Source of the DNA: Pseudomonas fluorescens
GTDB lineage: Bacteria > Pseudomonadota > Gammaproteobacteria > Pseudomonadales > Pseudomonadaceae
Length of the DNA: 64,000 bases
Direction: 5' to 3'
Assembly: GCF_019212185.1 (NCBI RefSeq)
Contig: NZ_CP078138.1
Span: 1,346,501-1,410,500, forward strand
Shown here: positions 1-8,749 of the stretch, in pieces
How positions within the stretch are numbered: the first letter of the stretch is position 1
How the letters are laid out: the number at the start of each line of letters is the position of its first letter
Made by a program: the position numbers and the translations under genes
The notes under the pieces: generated by a model
The model's database searches: none
Told to the model about the DNA's origin: nothing
Seen by the model: only the letters and a program-made list of their open reading frames with translations

Positions 1-2
1 AC

Positions 3-1007
3 GTTGACCTGATCGTCAACGAAGACGTGCGCCAGACGTTCCGCGTGCGTTCGCAAGTGATTGCGCACATCCGCAGCTTCCTGATGAAGCGCGACTTCCT
101 CGAAGTTGAAACGCCGATGCTGCAGACCATCCCTGGCGGCGCGGCAGCCAAGCCGTTCGAAACCCACCACAACGCGCTGGACATGGAAATGTTCCTGCGT
201 ATCGCGCCTGAACTGTACCTCAAGCGCCTGGTGGTTGGCGGCTTCGAGAAAGTCTTCGAGATCAACCGCAACTTCCGTAACGAAGGCGTTTCGACTCGTC
301 ACAACCCTGAATTCACTATGTTGGAGTTCTACCAGGCTTACGCCGACTACGAAGACAACATGGACCTGACCGAAGAACTGTTCCGTGAACTGGCGCAGCT
401 GGTCCTGGGCAGCACTGACGTGCCGTACGGCGACAAGGTGTTCCACTTCGGCGAGCCGTTCGTGCGCCTGTCGGTGTTCGACTCGATCCTCAAGTACAAC
501 CCTGAGCTGACCGCCGACGACCTGAACGACATCGACAAGGCCCGTGACATCGCCAAGAAAGCCGGCGCCAAGGTGCTGGGCTTCGAAGGCCTGGGCAAGC
601 TACAGGTGATGATTTTCGAAGAACTGGTGGAGCACAAGCTGGAACAGCCGCACTTCATTACCCAGTACCCGTTCGAAGTATCGCCGCTGGCTCGTCGCAA
701 CGACGACAACCCGAACGTCACCGACCGCTTCGAGCTGTTCATCGGTGGTCGCGAAATCGCTAACGCCTACTCCGAGTTGAACGACGCGGAAGACCAGGCC
801 GAGCGCTTCATGGCCCAGGTGGCCGACAAGGACGCCGGCGACGACGAAGCCATGCACTACGACGCCGACTTCGTGCGTGCGCTGGAGTACGGCATGCCGC
901 CAACGGCGGGCGAGGGCATCGGTATCGATCGCCTGGTGATGTTGTTGACCAACTCGCCATCGATCCGCGATGTGATCCTGTTCCCGCACATGCGACCGCA
1001 AGCGTAA
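3..1007 (+). CDS. lysS: Lysine--tRNA ligase, C-terminal two thirds (5' end outside window)
   Basis: Class II lysyl-tRNA synthetase, which charges tRNA-Lys with lysine in the cytoplasm. The reading frame is already open at the window edge, and the first GTG at 27 is an internal valine, so the N-terminal anticodon-binding OB-fold lies upstream. Visible class II signatures are motif 2 ([15 protein letters not shown], base ~270) and motif 3 near the end ([12 protein letters not shown]), which build the ATP and aminoacyl-adenylate site. About 334 codons are present against roughly 500 for the family. A strong hairpin terminator follows directly, so it is probably the last gene of its transcript (prfB-lysS in relatives). 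Confidence 0.97.
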   Translation, partial: VDLIVNEDVRQTFRVRSQVIAHIRSFLMKRDFLEVETPMLQTIPGGAAAKPFETHHNALDMEMFLRIAPELYLKRLVVGGFEKVFEINRNFRNEGVSTRHNPEFTMLEFYQAYADYEDNMDLTEELFRELAQLVLGSTDVPYGDKVFHFGEPFVRLSVFDSILKYNPELTADDLNDIDKARDIAKKAGAKVLGFEGLGKLQVMIFEELVEHKLEQPHFITQYPFEVSPLARRNDDNPNVTDRFELFIGGREIANAYSELNDAEDQAERFMAQVADKDAGDDEAMHYDADFVRALEYGMPPTAGEGIGIDRLVMLLTNSPSIRDVILFPHMRPQA

Positions 1008-1020
1008 ATGCTGCAATTTA

Positions 1021-1050
1021 AAAAGCCGCCGACTTCAGGCGGCTTTTTAT
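1021..1050 (+). terminator. Rho-independent terminator of lysS
   Basis: Perfect stem AAAAGCCGCC / GGCGGCTTTT with a 7-base loop, followed by a T-rich tract, starting 13 bases after the lysS stop. Confidence 0.9.
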
Positions 1051-1105
1051 TGCCTGAATGGAACAAACGTATCAACTTATTGCTTCCAACTGCGAGGTAA
1101 GACCG

Positions 1106-1822
1106 GTGAATCGTGCAAATGCTCAAGAAGGAGCTGCGGGGGTCGCCACGGCGGTCGCCGAAAGTGTTCAGTACCAGGGCCGCAAGGCCAGCCGCCAGGG
1201 CAGTGAACAGCGTCGCCAGGAGATTCTTGATGCCGCGATGCGCATTGTCGTGCGCGACGGCGTGCGCGCGGTGCGCCACCGCGCCGTGGCGGCGGAAGCC
1301 GACGTACCGCTGTCGGCGACCACCTACTATTTCAAGGACATCGACGACCTGTTGACCGATACCTTCGCCCAGTATGTGGAGCGCAGCGCCGCGTATATGG
1401 CCAAGCTGTGGGCCAACCACGAAGGGTTATTGCGCGAATTGGTGGTCAGCAGTGATGGCAGCCCCGAATCCCGTTCGCGAGTGGCCGACGACATTGCGCG
1501 GTTTACCGCCGATTATGTGCACCGGCAACTGGTCAATCGCCGTGAGCACCTGATGGCCGAACAGGCGTTTCGCCAGGAAGCCCTGCTCAATCCACGCCTG
1601 GCACTGTTGGTGCGCTCCCATCAGCAGATTCTCCTGCATGGCACCTTCCAGTTGTTCGAGGTGCTGGGCTCGGCGCAGCCGGAGCAGGATGCCAAAGTGT
1701 TGACGGCTATAATCGGACGGATGGAATATCAAGGCTTGCTCAACGAGGCGCAGCCGCAAACGGAAGAGGAAACGCTCGCTATCCTCACCCGGTACATGCA
1801 TTTGGTGCTGGCGTCGGTGTAA
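1106..1822 (+). CDS. TetR-family transcriptional regulator
   Basis: A 238-residue TetR-type repressor. The N-terminal helix-turn-helix lies at about residues 40-80 (RRQEILDAAMRIVVRDG through VPLSATTYYFKDIDDLL), and the C-terminal half is the variable ligand/dimer domain. I chose the GTG at 1106 because GAGG lies about 8 bases upstream; the in-frame ATG at 1058 sits against the lysS terminator and has no ribosome site. The gene keeps this position after lysS in other pseudomonads. It runs into a lipoprotein gene 30 bases downstream, so the two are probably co-transcribed. The ligand and targets cannot be read from the sequence. Confidence 0.85.
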   Translation: MNRANAQEGAAGVATAVAESVQYQGRKASRQGSEQRRQEILDAAMRIVVRDGVRAVRHRAVAAEADVPLSATTYYFKDIDDLLTDTFAQYVERSAAYMAKLWANHEGLLRELVVSSDGSPESRSRVADDIARFTADYVHRQLVNRREHLMAEQAFRQEALLNPRLALLVRSHQQILLHGTFQLFEVLGSAQPEQDAKVLTAIIGRMEYQGLLNEAQPQTEEETLAILTRYMHLVLASV

Positions 1823-1852
1823 CCCCTGGCGGGCAGTAAAAGGGAGTCCTGG

Positions 1853-2395
1853 ATGAAGTATTGGCGTGTGATGGTGATCTTCCTGGCGTTTTTGCTGCTG
1901 GGTGGCTGCCTGGTTTCCTTCAAGGAGCCGTTGCCCGCCAATGAGGCCGCCCCGCAGGGGCTGCTGGGAAAATGGACCAGCAAGAACGCCTGGGGCGAAG
2001 CACAGAATCTGGAACTGACCCGAGTCGGCCCGGACCGCTATCAAGCGGTGAGCTACTTCAAGGCGCGACCGAAAGAGCGTGAAGCCTACCCCTTCACCGT
2101 GTCGCGCCATGGCAACCGCTGGTACCTGTCGGCCAAGGTCCCGGCCCAGTATGGCGGACACTTCACTATCGCCGGCTTCGAACTCGACGATCGCCGGGAA
2201 CTGGTGATCTATCAACTCGATCTCGACCAGATCCGCCAGGCCCTTGGCCAGCAGCGGCTTCAGGGCGACCCCTTTACCACCGGTGAAGGCGATGGCGTGC
2301 TGGTCAATAGCAGCATGGACCAGGTATTCGCCTACCTCGACGATCCGGCCAATTCCGATGTCTTTGTCGAGGCTGCCCGCTACCAGCGGCGCTGA
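1853..2395 (+). CDS. Conserved lipoprotein of unknown function
   Basis: A 180-residue predicted lipoprotein. A short basic start and a hydrophobic stretch lead to the lipobox LLGGC with Cys19 as the acylation site. The remainder is soluble, with a beta-rich pattern (GKWTSKNAWGEAQNLELTRV) suggestive of a small barrel-like or lipocalin-like fold; that is inference only. AAGGGAG precedes the ATG. It sits between the TetR gene and the QEGLA gene with short gaps, so it is likely part of one operon. I do not recognise a functional family. Confidence 0.8.
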   Translation: MKYWRVMVIFLAFLLLGGCLVSFKEPLPANEAAPQGLLGKWTSKNAWGEAQNLELTRVGPDRYQAVSYFKARPKEREAYPFTVSRHGNRWYLSAKVPAQYGGHFTIAGFELDDRRELVIYQLDLDQIRQALGQQRLQGDPFTTGEGDGVLVNSSMDQVFAYLDDPANSDVFVEAARYQRR

Positions 2396-2441
2396 ATATT
2401 TACTCAACGCAGTACGTCAGGCTTGAACAAGGGAGTTACCG

Positions 2442-3719
2442 GTGGACGATTACCAGCAGACGATACGCACCCTGTCTGATCGCATAGTGCTGGCGCAGAC
2501 GCCGATCCGCGTCCTCGATGCGGTGAAGTGGGACGACACCATTCGCAAGGGCTTCCTCAAGGCCAAAGGCAAGGAAATGCCGGCGGTGGACCGCGATTAC
2601 TACCTCAATCGGCCGCTGTCTTTCGACTCGAGCAAAGTGAAGCTGGAGTTCCAGAACATCGAGCGTGACATCACTCGTCAGCTCGGTCAGTTCAACCCGG
2701 TCGGGCAGATCATGCGGCGCATGTGCAAGGAGTACCGCATGGTGGTGCGGATGCTCGAAGCCCGGGGCACCGAGGATTTCGGCCTGATTTCCCAGGAGCT
2801 CTACGGCGCGGCCTCCGATGCCTTTCACGCCGGCGACCCGACCCTGGCCGACCTGGGTCTGATGATGTCCGATTACCTGAACAACATCGATGGCCGGGGC
2901 GACCTCAAGGACGAACCGAAGACCCTTAGCGCCAAGGAGGCCGTGCACCTGCTGCAGACCCGCCTGAACAAAGTCTTTGGCGAGGCCGAGGAGACCATTC
3001 GGGTGTTCGAGTCCGACGGTATCGTCGCTGATGCGGCGGCGGGTGCCGACTACATCAAGATTCGCGCCGACGCGAAGTTCAACGAACGCGACGTGCGTGC
3101 CCTCGAGGTGCATGAAGGGCTGGTGCATGTCGGCACCACCCTCAATGGCTTGAGCCAACCGATCTGCACCTTCCTGGCCAAGGGCCCGCCGTCGTCGACC
3201 GTGACCCAGGAAGGCCTGGCGATCCTGATGGAAATCATCACCTTCGCCTCCTATCCCAGCCGCCTGCGCAAATTGACCAACCGTACTCGCGCCATCCATA
3301 TGGTCGAGGAGGGCGCGGACTTCCTGCAGATCTACGAGTTCTTCCGCGAGCAGGGCTTCGAAATGGCCGAAAGCTACGGCAACGCCAGCCGGGTGTTCCG
3401 CGGTTCGGTGCCCAATGGCCTGCCATTTACTAAAGACTTGTCCTATCTCAAGGGCTTCATCATGGTTTACAACTACATTCAGTTGGCCGTGCGCAAAGGC
3501 AAGCTTGAGCAGATTCCGTTGCTGTTCTGCGGCAAGACCACCCTGGAAGACATGCGCACCTTGCGCCAGCTGGTCGATGAAGGCCTGGTGGAACCACCGA
3601 AATACCTGCCGGCTCAGTTCCGCGACATGAACGCGCTGTCGGCCTGGATGTGCTTCTCCAACTTCCTCAACCACCTGAGCTTGGACCGGATTGAGGCGGA
3701 CTATTCCAACATTCTGTAG
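2442..3719 (+). CDS. QEGLA-motif protein, probable DUF1704/MATCAP-like zinc metallopeptidase
   Basis: A 425-residue protein of the family annotated 'flavohemoglobin expression-modulating QEGLA motif protein' (TIGR02421/DUF1704). The namesake motif is VTQEGLAIL around Glu257. An HExxxH motif is also visible: His224-Glu225-Gly-Leu-Val-His229, 28 residues upstream. In eukaryotic MATCAP tyrosine carboxypeptidases, which belong to the same DUF1704 family, an HExxxH motif plus a downstream glutamate bind zinc. By analogy H224, H229 and E257 would be the metal ligands and E225 the catalytic base. GTG start with AAGGGAG upstream. The bacterial substrate is unknown; the flavohemoglobin link is a legacy name and nothing here supports it. 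Confidence 0.85.
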   Translation: MDDYQQTIRTLSDRIVLAQTPIRVLDAVKWDDTIRKGFLKAKGKEMPAVDRDYYLNRPLSFDSSKVKLEFQNIERDITRQLGQFNPVGQIMRRMCKEYRMVVRMLEARGTEDFGLISQELYGAASDAFHAGDPTLADLGLMMSDYLNNIDGRGDLKDEPKTLSAKEAVHLLQTRLNKVFGEAEETIRVFESDGIVADAAAGADYIKIRADAKFNERDVRALEVHEGLVHVGTTLNGLSQPICTFLAKGPPSSTVTQEGLAILMEIITFASYPSRLRKLTNRTRAIHMVEEGADFLQIYEFFREQGFEMAESYGNASRVFRGSVPNGLPFTKDLSYLKGFIMVYNYIQLAVRKGKLEQIPLLFCGKTTLEDMRTLRQLVDEGLVEPPKYLPAQFRDMNALSAWMCFSNFLNHLSLDRIEADYSNIL

Positions 3720-3804
3720 GAGCCAGCTTGCTGGCGATGGCGGTTTATCCGGCAACAAATATGTTGAATGTGGCCCCCAATCGCGAGCAGGCTCGCTCCT
3801 ACAG
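3714..3804. repeat. REPIN (paired inverted REP sequences)
   Basis: Two REP half-elements in inverted orientation: CTGTAGGAGCCAGCTTGCTGG at the left end (starting in the preceding stop codon) and its near reverse complement ending CTCCTACAG at the right. The two ends can fold into one long hairpin. It is of the pseudomonad GTAGGAGCGAGC class. Confidence 0.8.
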
Positions 3805-3816
3805 AGGTTTCAAAGG

Positions 3817-4731
3817 ATGCGAATCCTCGGCGTCATCTGCCTTCTCCTGACCCTGACCGGCTGCAGCTCCCTGCTGTTCTACCCAGAACCCGGTCAGTTA
3901 TTTACCCCGGCAAAAGCCGACCTCGAATTTCACGACGTCACCCTGACCACCGCCGACGGTGTCCGCCTGCACGCCTGGTGGTTGCCGACGAAACCGGGTG
4001 TGGCGGTCAAGGGCACGGTGCTGCACCTGCACGGCAACGGCGGCAATCTGCCGATGCACCTGGGAGGCAGCTATTGGTTGCCGAAAGAAGGTTACCAAGT
4101 GTTGCTGCTGGACTACCGCGGATACGGACTCTCCGAGGGCAAACCGAGTCTGCCGCAGGTCTATTTGGACATCGACGCCGCGTTCAACTGGCTGGACCAG
4201 GCGCCCGAGGTCCAGGGTAAGCCGTTGATCGTGCTGGGCCAGAGTCTCGGCGGGGCCATGGCCCTGCATTATCTGGCCGAACGCCCGCAGCGTCAGGCCG
4301 GGCTCAAGGCATTGGTGCTCGATGGCGTACCCGCCAGCTACCGCGCAGTCGGCCAGTTTGCCTTGAGTACTTCATGGCTGACCTGGCCGCTACAGGTGCC
4401 GTTGTCCTGGCTGGTTCCGGACGCCGACAGTGCCATTTACGCGATGCCAAAGATCAATCAAGTGCCGAAATTGATCTACCACAGCATCGACGACCCGATC
4501 GTGCCTCTTTCCAACGGCATCCGACTGTATCAAGCTGCGCCGCCGCCCAAAGTCCTGCAGCTGACCCGGGGAGGTCATGTGCAGACCTTCGCCGATCCGG
4601 TCTGGCGCACCGTCATGCTGCGTTGGCTGGACGATCCAGAACATTTCAATGGGGTGCGTCGACTCGGCGAAATCCCCAACTACCCGGCACCCCGTCATTC
4701 TGAAGTTGAACCGCAAGAGAGCCCGCAATGA
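3817..4731 (+). CDS. Alpha/beta-hydrolase lipoprotein
   Basis: A 304-residue serine hydrolase of the alpha/beta fold (DUF/BEM46-like). The signal peptide ends in lipobox LTGC (Cys16), so the enzyme is probably anchored in the periplasm or outer membrane. The nucleophile elbow GQSLGG places the serine at about residue 143; the later SIDDPIVP aspartate and GGH histidine complete a plausible triad. The oxyanion motif HGNGGN is present. I use the ATG at 3817, directly before the signal peptide and downstream of AGAGG/AAAGG; the frame extends upstream into the REPIN but without signal. It overlaps the next gene by ATGA, indicating translational coupling. Substrate unknown. Confidence 0.85.
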   Translation: MRILGVICLLLTLTGCSSLLFYPEPGQLFTPAKADLEFHDVTLTTADGVRLHAWWLPTKPGVAVKGTVLHLHGNGGNLPMHLGGSYWLPKEGYQVLLLDYRGYGLSEGKPSLPQVYLDIDAAFNWLDQAPEVQGKPLIVLGQSLGGAMALHYLAERPQRQAGLKALVLDGVPASYRAVGQFALSTSWLTWPLQVPLSWLVPDADSAIYAMPKINQVPKLIYHSIDDPIVPLSNGIRLYQAAPPPKVLQLTRGGHVQTFADPVWRTVMLRWLDDPEHFNGVRRLGEIPNYPAPRHSEVEPQESPQ

Positions 4732-5057
4732 GTGAAGAACGTAACGCCATCCCGCTGATCATCACCGGTATCTGCACCATCCTCGGCACCGTGGGCGCCC
4801 TGTGGTGGTACGGCTACCTGCACTTTGCCAAGCCGGAAGATGCCTTGCTGCTCAGCGACTTCACCATGCTCAAGACCGTGCCGGGCGAAGACTACAAAAT
4901 CTCCCTGCAACCGGCCGCGCAAGTCGCGCAGTGCATCGATGGCGTGCTGGTGATGTTCGACACCGAACAGAAAGGCCTGACGGGCGTACTGGTCAACAAC
5001 AAGAAGCAGGCGGTGCGCTGCATGGGCCAGGAAACGCCGCAGCAGCTTGAACCGTAA
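4728..5057 (+). CDS. Small single-span membrane protein, unknown function
   Basis: 109 residues with one N-terminal transmembrane helix (residues ~8-28, IPLIITGICTILGTVGALWW) followed by a soluble ~80-residue tail. It starts inside the stop of the hydrolase gene (ATGA overlap), so the two are translationally coupled. The pair is conserved upstream of the OmpA/LptF genes in pseudomonads. In this genome an IS element has landed 19 bases after its stop, separating it from those genes. Confidence 0.75.
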   Translation: MSEERNAIPLIITGICTILGTVGALWWYGYLHFAKPEDALLLSDFTMLKTVPGEDYKISLQPAAQVAQCIDGVLVMFDTEQKGLTGVLVNNKKQAVRCMGQETPQQLEP

Positions 5058-5374
5058 GTCCAGCCGCACTGATCGTTGTCTAGTCCTGAAATAGGTTTAC
5101 ACCTGTTTCACCCTCAAAACGCCCGATGCACCGCATCGGGCGTTTTGCATTTCAACGATAGGTGCGGACGTTTGCTGTTGTAGATGCTTATCGACTCGTC
5201 GACCATTCGAATCGCCTCGGCAAGATCTCTAGGTCGGTGAAGCAGAAACTCTGTCTTCAAGATCCCGTTTACACGCTCCGCCAAAGCGTTCTGATAACAG
5301 TCGTACCCGTCGGTCATGGAGCACCTGACGCCATGTTTGGCATGCAACTTCTGGTAAAGATCAGAGCAGTATTG

Positions 5375-6822
5375 GGCGGATTCAACCGGTCGTCGCAACA
5401 CCTTGATCGAGGTGTTTATGGGACGACCCGCAGGATGGATGCAAAAATTGACGGGCCGGGGAGCGATGCGTTCTCCAGGTGCACCCTCACTTCGTAATGA
5501 GATCGAGCGGCTATTTTGGGTGCAGATTGCAACAGGTATCACAAGCGAAAAGGCAGCACATGCCGTTGGCGTATCAACAGCGGTAGGTACACGCTGGTTC
5601 CGTCATCGAGGCGGGATGCCATTATTCATGTCGAATCACATATCAGGACGTTACTTATCGTTTGCAGAGCGAGAAGAGATTGGGCTGCTTCGAGCGCAAA
5701 GTGTTGGCGTTCGTGAGATCGCCCGTCGCCTTGGACGAAGCCCATCGACAATTTCACGGGAGCTGACACGAAATGCTGCTACCCGTTGCGGTCGGCTTGA
5801 ATATCGAGCGTCAGTAGCGCAATGGAAGGCAGAACTGGTGGCCAAGAGGCCGAAACCAGCAAAGCTGGTCACTAACCCGCGACTGCACCAGTACGTACGC
5901 GACCGCCTTGAGGGCAAGGTTCAAGACGCCGATGGTCGTGACATCTCTGGGCCTCGGCAAGCGCCCTTCAAAGGTCGAAATAAACCGCATCGCAGTGACC
6001 GTAAATGGGTCAATGGCTGGTCGCCTGAACAGATTGCCAACCGGCTCCAGATCGATTTTCCGGATGATGAATCCATGCGCATCTCTCATGAAGCCATATA
6101 TCAGGCGCTCTACATTCAGGGTCGAGGAGCTCTCAAGCGCGAACTGGTGAGCTGCCTGCGCTCAGGACGAGCATTGCGCGTGCCGAGAGCCAGAGCGCAG
6201 GCCAAAGTGTGGGCACACGTCAGCGAGGACGTCATGATCTCCAGTCGCCCTGCTGAGGTAGAAGATCGGGCTGTACCCGGGCATTGGGAGGGCGACCTGA
6301 TCATCGGTCTGAACCGTTCTGCGATTGGAACTCTGGTCGAGCGCTCAACTCGATTTACCATGCTCGTCCATCTGCCCCGCGAGAAAGGTTATGGGCTAAT
6401 TCCCCGCACGAAGAACGGCCCGGCGCTGGCTGGCTATGGGGCTGTTAGTATGGCCAATGCATTGAAGAAGACGGTGACTGATCTTCCCATCGAGCTGTGG
6501 CGATCTTTGACCTGGGATCGTGGAAAGGAGCTGTCGGATCACGCTCGATTTACCATCGAGTCCGGAGTAAAGGTTTTCTTTGCTGATCCACATAGTCCAT
6601 GGCAGCGCGGCACAAACGAAAATACGAACGGCCTTCTACGGCAATACTTCCCGAAAGGCACTGACCTCTCTCGTTGGAGTGCTCAAGAAATACAGGCGGT
6701 AGCTCACGTACTTAACACTAGACCTCGAAAAACACTCGGCTGGAAAACACCTGCCGAAGCACTGAATGAGTATCTAAAGTCTGTACAACAATCCAGTGTT
6801 GCGACGACCGGTTGAATCCGCC
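5375..6822 (+). mobile_element. IS30-family insertion sequence nested in the IS3 element
   Basis: 1448 bp with perfect 27-bp terminal inverted repeats (5375-5401 and 6796-6822; outer end GGCGGATTCAACC). It is flanked by 3-bp direct repeats TTG at 5372-5374 and 6823-6825. The short duplication fits the IS30 family. The perfect ends and intact transposase suggest a recent, possibly still mobile, insertion. Confidence 0.93.
5418..6815 (+). CDS. IS30-family transposase
   Basis: 465-residue DDE transposase. The N-terminal extension MGRPAGWMQKLTGRGAMRSP is typical of one IS30 subgroup. An HTH follows (YLSFAEREEIGLLRAQSVGV, IARRLGRSPSTISREL), and the catalytic core contains VPGHWEGDLIIG, LTWDRGKELSDH and DPHSPWQRGTNENTNGLLR. 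The ATG at 5418 is preferred to the upstream TTG at 5403. The stop codon lies inside the right inverted repeat, as in compact IS30 elements. The frame is intact. Confidence 0.93.
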   Translation: MGRPAGWMQKLTGRGAMRSPGAPSLRNEIERLFWVQIATGITSEKAAHAVGVSTAVGTRWFRHRGGMPLFMSNHISGRYLSFAEREEIGLLRAQSVGVREIARRLGRSPSTISRELTRNAATRCGRLEYRASVAQWKAELVAKRPKPAKLVTNPRLHQYVRDRLEGKVQDADGRDISGPRQAPFKGRNKPHRSDRKWVNGWSPEQIANRLQIDFPDDESMRISHEAIYQALYIQGRGALKRELVSCLRSGRALRVPRARAQAKVWAHVSEDVMISSRPAEVEDRAVPGHWEGDLIIGLNRSAIGTLVERSTRFTMLVHLPREKGYGLIPRTKNGPALAGYGAVSMANALKKTVTDLPIELWRSLTWDRGKELSDHARFTIESGVKVFFADPHSPWQRGTNENTNGLLRQYFPKGTDLSRWSAQEIQAVAHVLNTRPRKTLGWKTPAEALNEYLKSVQQSSVATTG

Positions 6823-7385
6823 TTGCGAGCCGCGATCTGAGTGATGCACCAGCGCCTGATCCGTTCTTCTGTTCCTTAGAGCCTTGTTCATTGCCTGTAT
6901 GACCGATTCGGTGTGCAGGGTTTCATGCACGTGATGGCCGACGATTTTGCGAGAGTAGGCATCGGTCACCAAGCTCACATAGGCAACGCTTTGTTGGGTA
7001 GGCAAATAGGTGATGTCCGCCACCCAGACCTGCTCGGGGCCCGTAGCAGTCACTTGATCAGGGCCAGGTTTTAACCGATTCGGATGTCGGCGGAAGCGAT
7101 GATGGCTGTCAGTGGTCTTGTGATAGGCGCGCTTGCGAGGAACCAGTTGCCGATTGTCTCGCAAGATATCGAATAGCCGATCTCGACCTACCGTTTGCGT
7201 CAGCTCAGGCTCCGCCTGCATAAGGCCATGCAGCTTACGAGTGCCCAACCGGGGCATCTGAAGACGTGTTTCCAGGACAAAACCCAGCACTTTCTGAGCA
7301 TGACTGGCTTGCGCGTCATAAGCCCGGTTTCGTTTGTAGTACGCCTGCCGGGATATACCCAGAAACTGGCAAGCCCTCTGAATAC

Positions 7386-7787
7386 TCAGGCCTTGGACTT
7401 GCCCTTGGGTGAGGACTTGCCGGATCGCTTTTTTACGATAGAAACCCCGTAATCGTTCTTCAACACGTCAACCACCGCTTCGAAGAATTGGGCTTTCTGA
7501 TTGGCAAGGGCTAGCTTTTCCTCCAGCTCCTTGATTCGCTGCTCAGGCGTCAGAGGCAAACTTTGCTCGTCCATCGGTCGGCTCCTCTGGGTACGAATAG
7601 AGGCGCCTTGGCTCCAGTCCTGCCGCCCATGCTTGCGTAACCACACCAGCACAGTCGACCGCCCCTGAATCCCATAGCGCCGTTGAGCCTCTTTATAACT
7701 CAACTCGCCTTTTTCGACCTGATCAACGACTGCCAATTTAAAGCCCAGCGTGTAATCACGTTGGCTGCGCCTTTTTCCCGTATCCAT
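7386..7787 (-). CDS. IS3-family transposase OrfA
   Basis: 133-residue OrfA. It has an N-terminal helix-turn-helix (YTLGFKLAVVDQVEKGELSY through RYGIQGRSTVLVWLRKHG) that binds the IS ends. A leucine-zipper-like segment (EQRIKELEEKLALANQKAQF) follows, used for OrfA-OrfAB multimerisation. The gene is intact, but its OrfAB fusion partner is destroyed by the nested IS30. Alone, OrfA in this family usually acts as a regulator of transposition. Confidence 0.92.
   Translation of the reverse strand: MDTGKRRSQRDYTLGFKLAVVDQVEKGELSYKEAQRRYGIQGRSTVLVWLRKHGRQDWSQGASIRTQRSRPMDEQSLPLTPEQRIKELEEKLALANQKAQFFEAVVDVLKNDYGVSIVKKRSGKSSPKGKSKA
7428..7434 (-). other. Programmed -1 frameshift site of the IS3 element
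   Basis: Slippery heptamer A-AAA-AAG on the minus strand near the end of orfA. A -1 slip leads directly into the orfB frame (KAIRQVLTQGQ), as expected for OrfAB production in IS3 elements. Confidence 0.7.
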
Positions 7788-7850
7788 TGGTTCCTCCTGA
7801 AGATAAGTCAGAAGGTGTAAACCTTATTCAGGACGAGACACGTGCTCAAA

Positions 7851-7885
7851 AAAAGCCCCGCCTGAACGAATCAGACGGGGCTTTT
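7851..7885 (-). terminator. Bidirectional-looking terminator after the OmpA-family gene
   Basis: Stem AAAAGCCCCG..TGA / TCA..CGGGGCTTTT with flanking A and T runs. It lies 20 bases past the OmpA-like gene's stop and 10 bases from the IS3 end. Confidence 0.85.
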
Positions 7886-7904
7886 GCGTTACTGCGTTAA
7901 ACGT

Positions 7905-8693
7905 TTAGTTTGCGCTCACTGCCGAGCGCGGAATCACTGGTTGGCTGTCATTGGAAACGGTGACTTCGACCCGACGGTTCATCGCTCGGCCCGAGGCGCT
8001 GCCGTTGTCGGCGACCGGGTATTCCTTGCCATACCCCTGGGCGACGATGCGCGCAGGGTCAACGCCCATTTTCACCAGGGCCATGCGCACCGAGTTGGCG
8101 CGACGTTCCGACAGCGACTGGTTGTGCGAGGCGGTGCCAGTGCTGTCGGTGTAGCCTTCGATAATCACTTTGCGGTCCGGATTCTGCTCCAGGTAGCGCG
8201 CCAGGGTGTTGACGTTGACCAGGCCGCTGGATTTCAGCTCGGCCTTGTCGGTGGCGAACAGCACGTCGCCGAAGGTCACCAGGGTGCCGCGGTCGGTCTG
8301 CTTGGCATTGAGGCTGGCCTGCAGTTGCTTGATCTGCGTGTCGCGGGCATCAAGGCGGGCCTGGGCGCGCTTGGCCGAAGCATTTTTCAGCTCGGCTTCA
8401 GCAGTGCGCAGAGCGATGGTCTGTTTGGCCACTTCGACTCGCTGATTGGTCAGGTAGGCCAACTGGTCGACCTTCGCCGTGTCCTCACGTTCACGGAACG
8501 CATTGTCGGCTTTGTCCATGTAGTCGCTGGCTTCCTTGGTTTCCAGGGCCGCGACCTTGCTCGCCTGTGGATCGGCCTGGAGTGCCGAGTAGTTGACGCG
8601 GGCCTGTTCCAGGTTGGCGTTGGGTGGGGTCGAGCAGGCCGCGAGGGCAACGCTGGCGGCCAAGAGGGCTGGGATCATCAGTTGTTTGCGCAT
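7905..8693 (-). CDS. lptF: OmpA-family lipoprotein (LptF-like)
   Basis: 262-residue lipoprotein. The signal peptide ends at LAAC (Cys20), then an alpha-helical DUF4398-like region (residues ~25-125, rich in Ala/Lys/Gln) precedes a C-terminal OmpA peptidoglycan-binding domain. That domain shows GDVLFATDKAELKSSG, IEGYTDSTG, LSERRANSVRMAL and the RRVEVTV end. It would tie the outer membrane to peptidoglycan. Size, domain order and position next to a DUF4398 lipoprotein, ppc and adk match P. aeruginosa LptF (lipotoxin F). The symbol is by context and architecture, not by alignment. Confidence 0.88.
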   Translation of the reverse strand: MRKQLMIPALLAASVALAACSTPPNANLEQARVNYSALQADPQASKVAALETKEASDYMDKADNAFREREDTAKVDQLAYLTNQRVEVAKQTIALRTAEAELKNASAKRAQARLDARDTQIKQLQASLNAKQTDRGTLVTFGDVLFATDKAELKSSGLVNVNTLARYLEQNPDRKVIIEGYTDSTGTASHNQSLSERRANSVRMALVKMGVDPARIVAQGYGKEYPVADNGSASGRAMNRRVEVTVSNDSQPVIPRSAVSAN

Positions 8694-8749
8694 ATGAATT
8701 CGTCCTTTCTATCTATTCGCGGGGCTCAGGGCGTAGGGGGGGGCAGCTT

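Larger units (their letters stand above)
5114..7430 (-). pseudogene. IS3 transposase OrfB, split by IS30 insertion
   Basis: DDE integrase-type OrfB. The 5' part runs from the frameshift site at ~7430 down to 6826 and reads KAIRQVLTQGQVQGLSIQRA, then VWVADITYLPT and HHSDRGSQ. The 3' part runs from 5371 to 5114 and reads YCSDLYQKLHAKHGVRCSMT through NALAERVNGILKTEF to the stop. The DDE residues are split across the two parts. The IS30 element sits between the Gln of SDRGSQ and YCS, and the reading frame is restored exactly if the element and one CAA copy are removed. Confidence 0.9.
5077..7840 (-). mobile_element. IS3-family insertion sequence, interrupted by an IS30-family element
   Basis: Terminal inverted repeats of about 27 bp begin TGTCTAGTCCTGAA on the left and, reverse-complemented, TGTCTCGTCCTGAA on the right (24 of 27 match). 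A 3-bp target duplication CGT is present at 5074-5076 and 7841-7843. Removing the nested element leaves about 1313 bp, typical for IS3. It carries orfA and an orfB broken by the IS30 insertion, so it can no longer make its own transposase. Confidence 0.9.

Noticed and set aside
2436..3758. 440-codon minus-strand ORF
   Set aside because: Exact antisense of the QEGLA gene; shadow.
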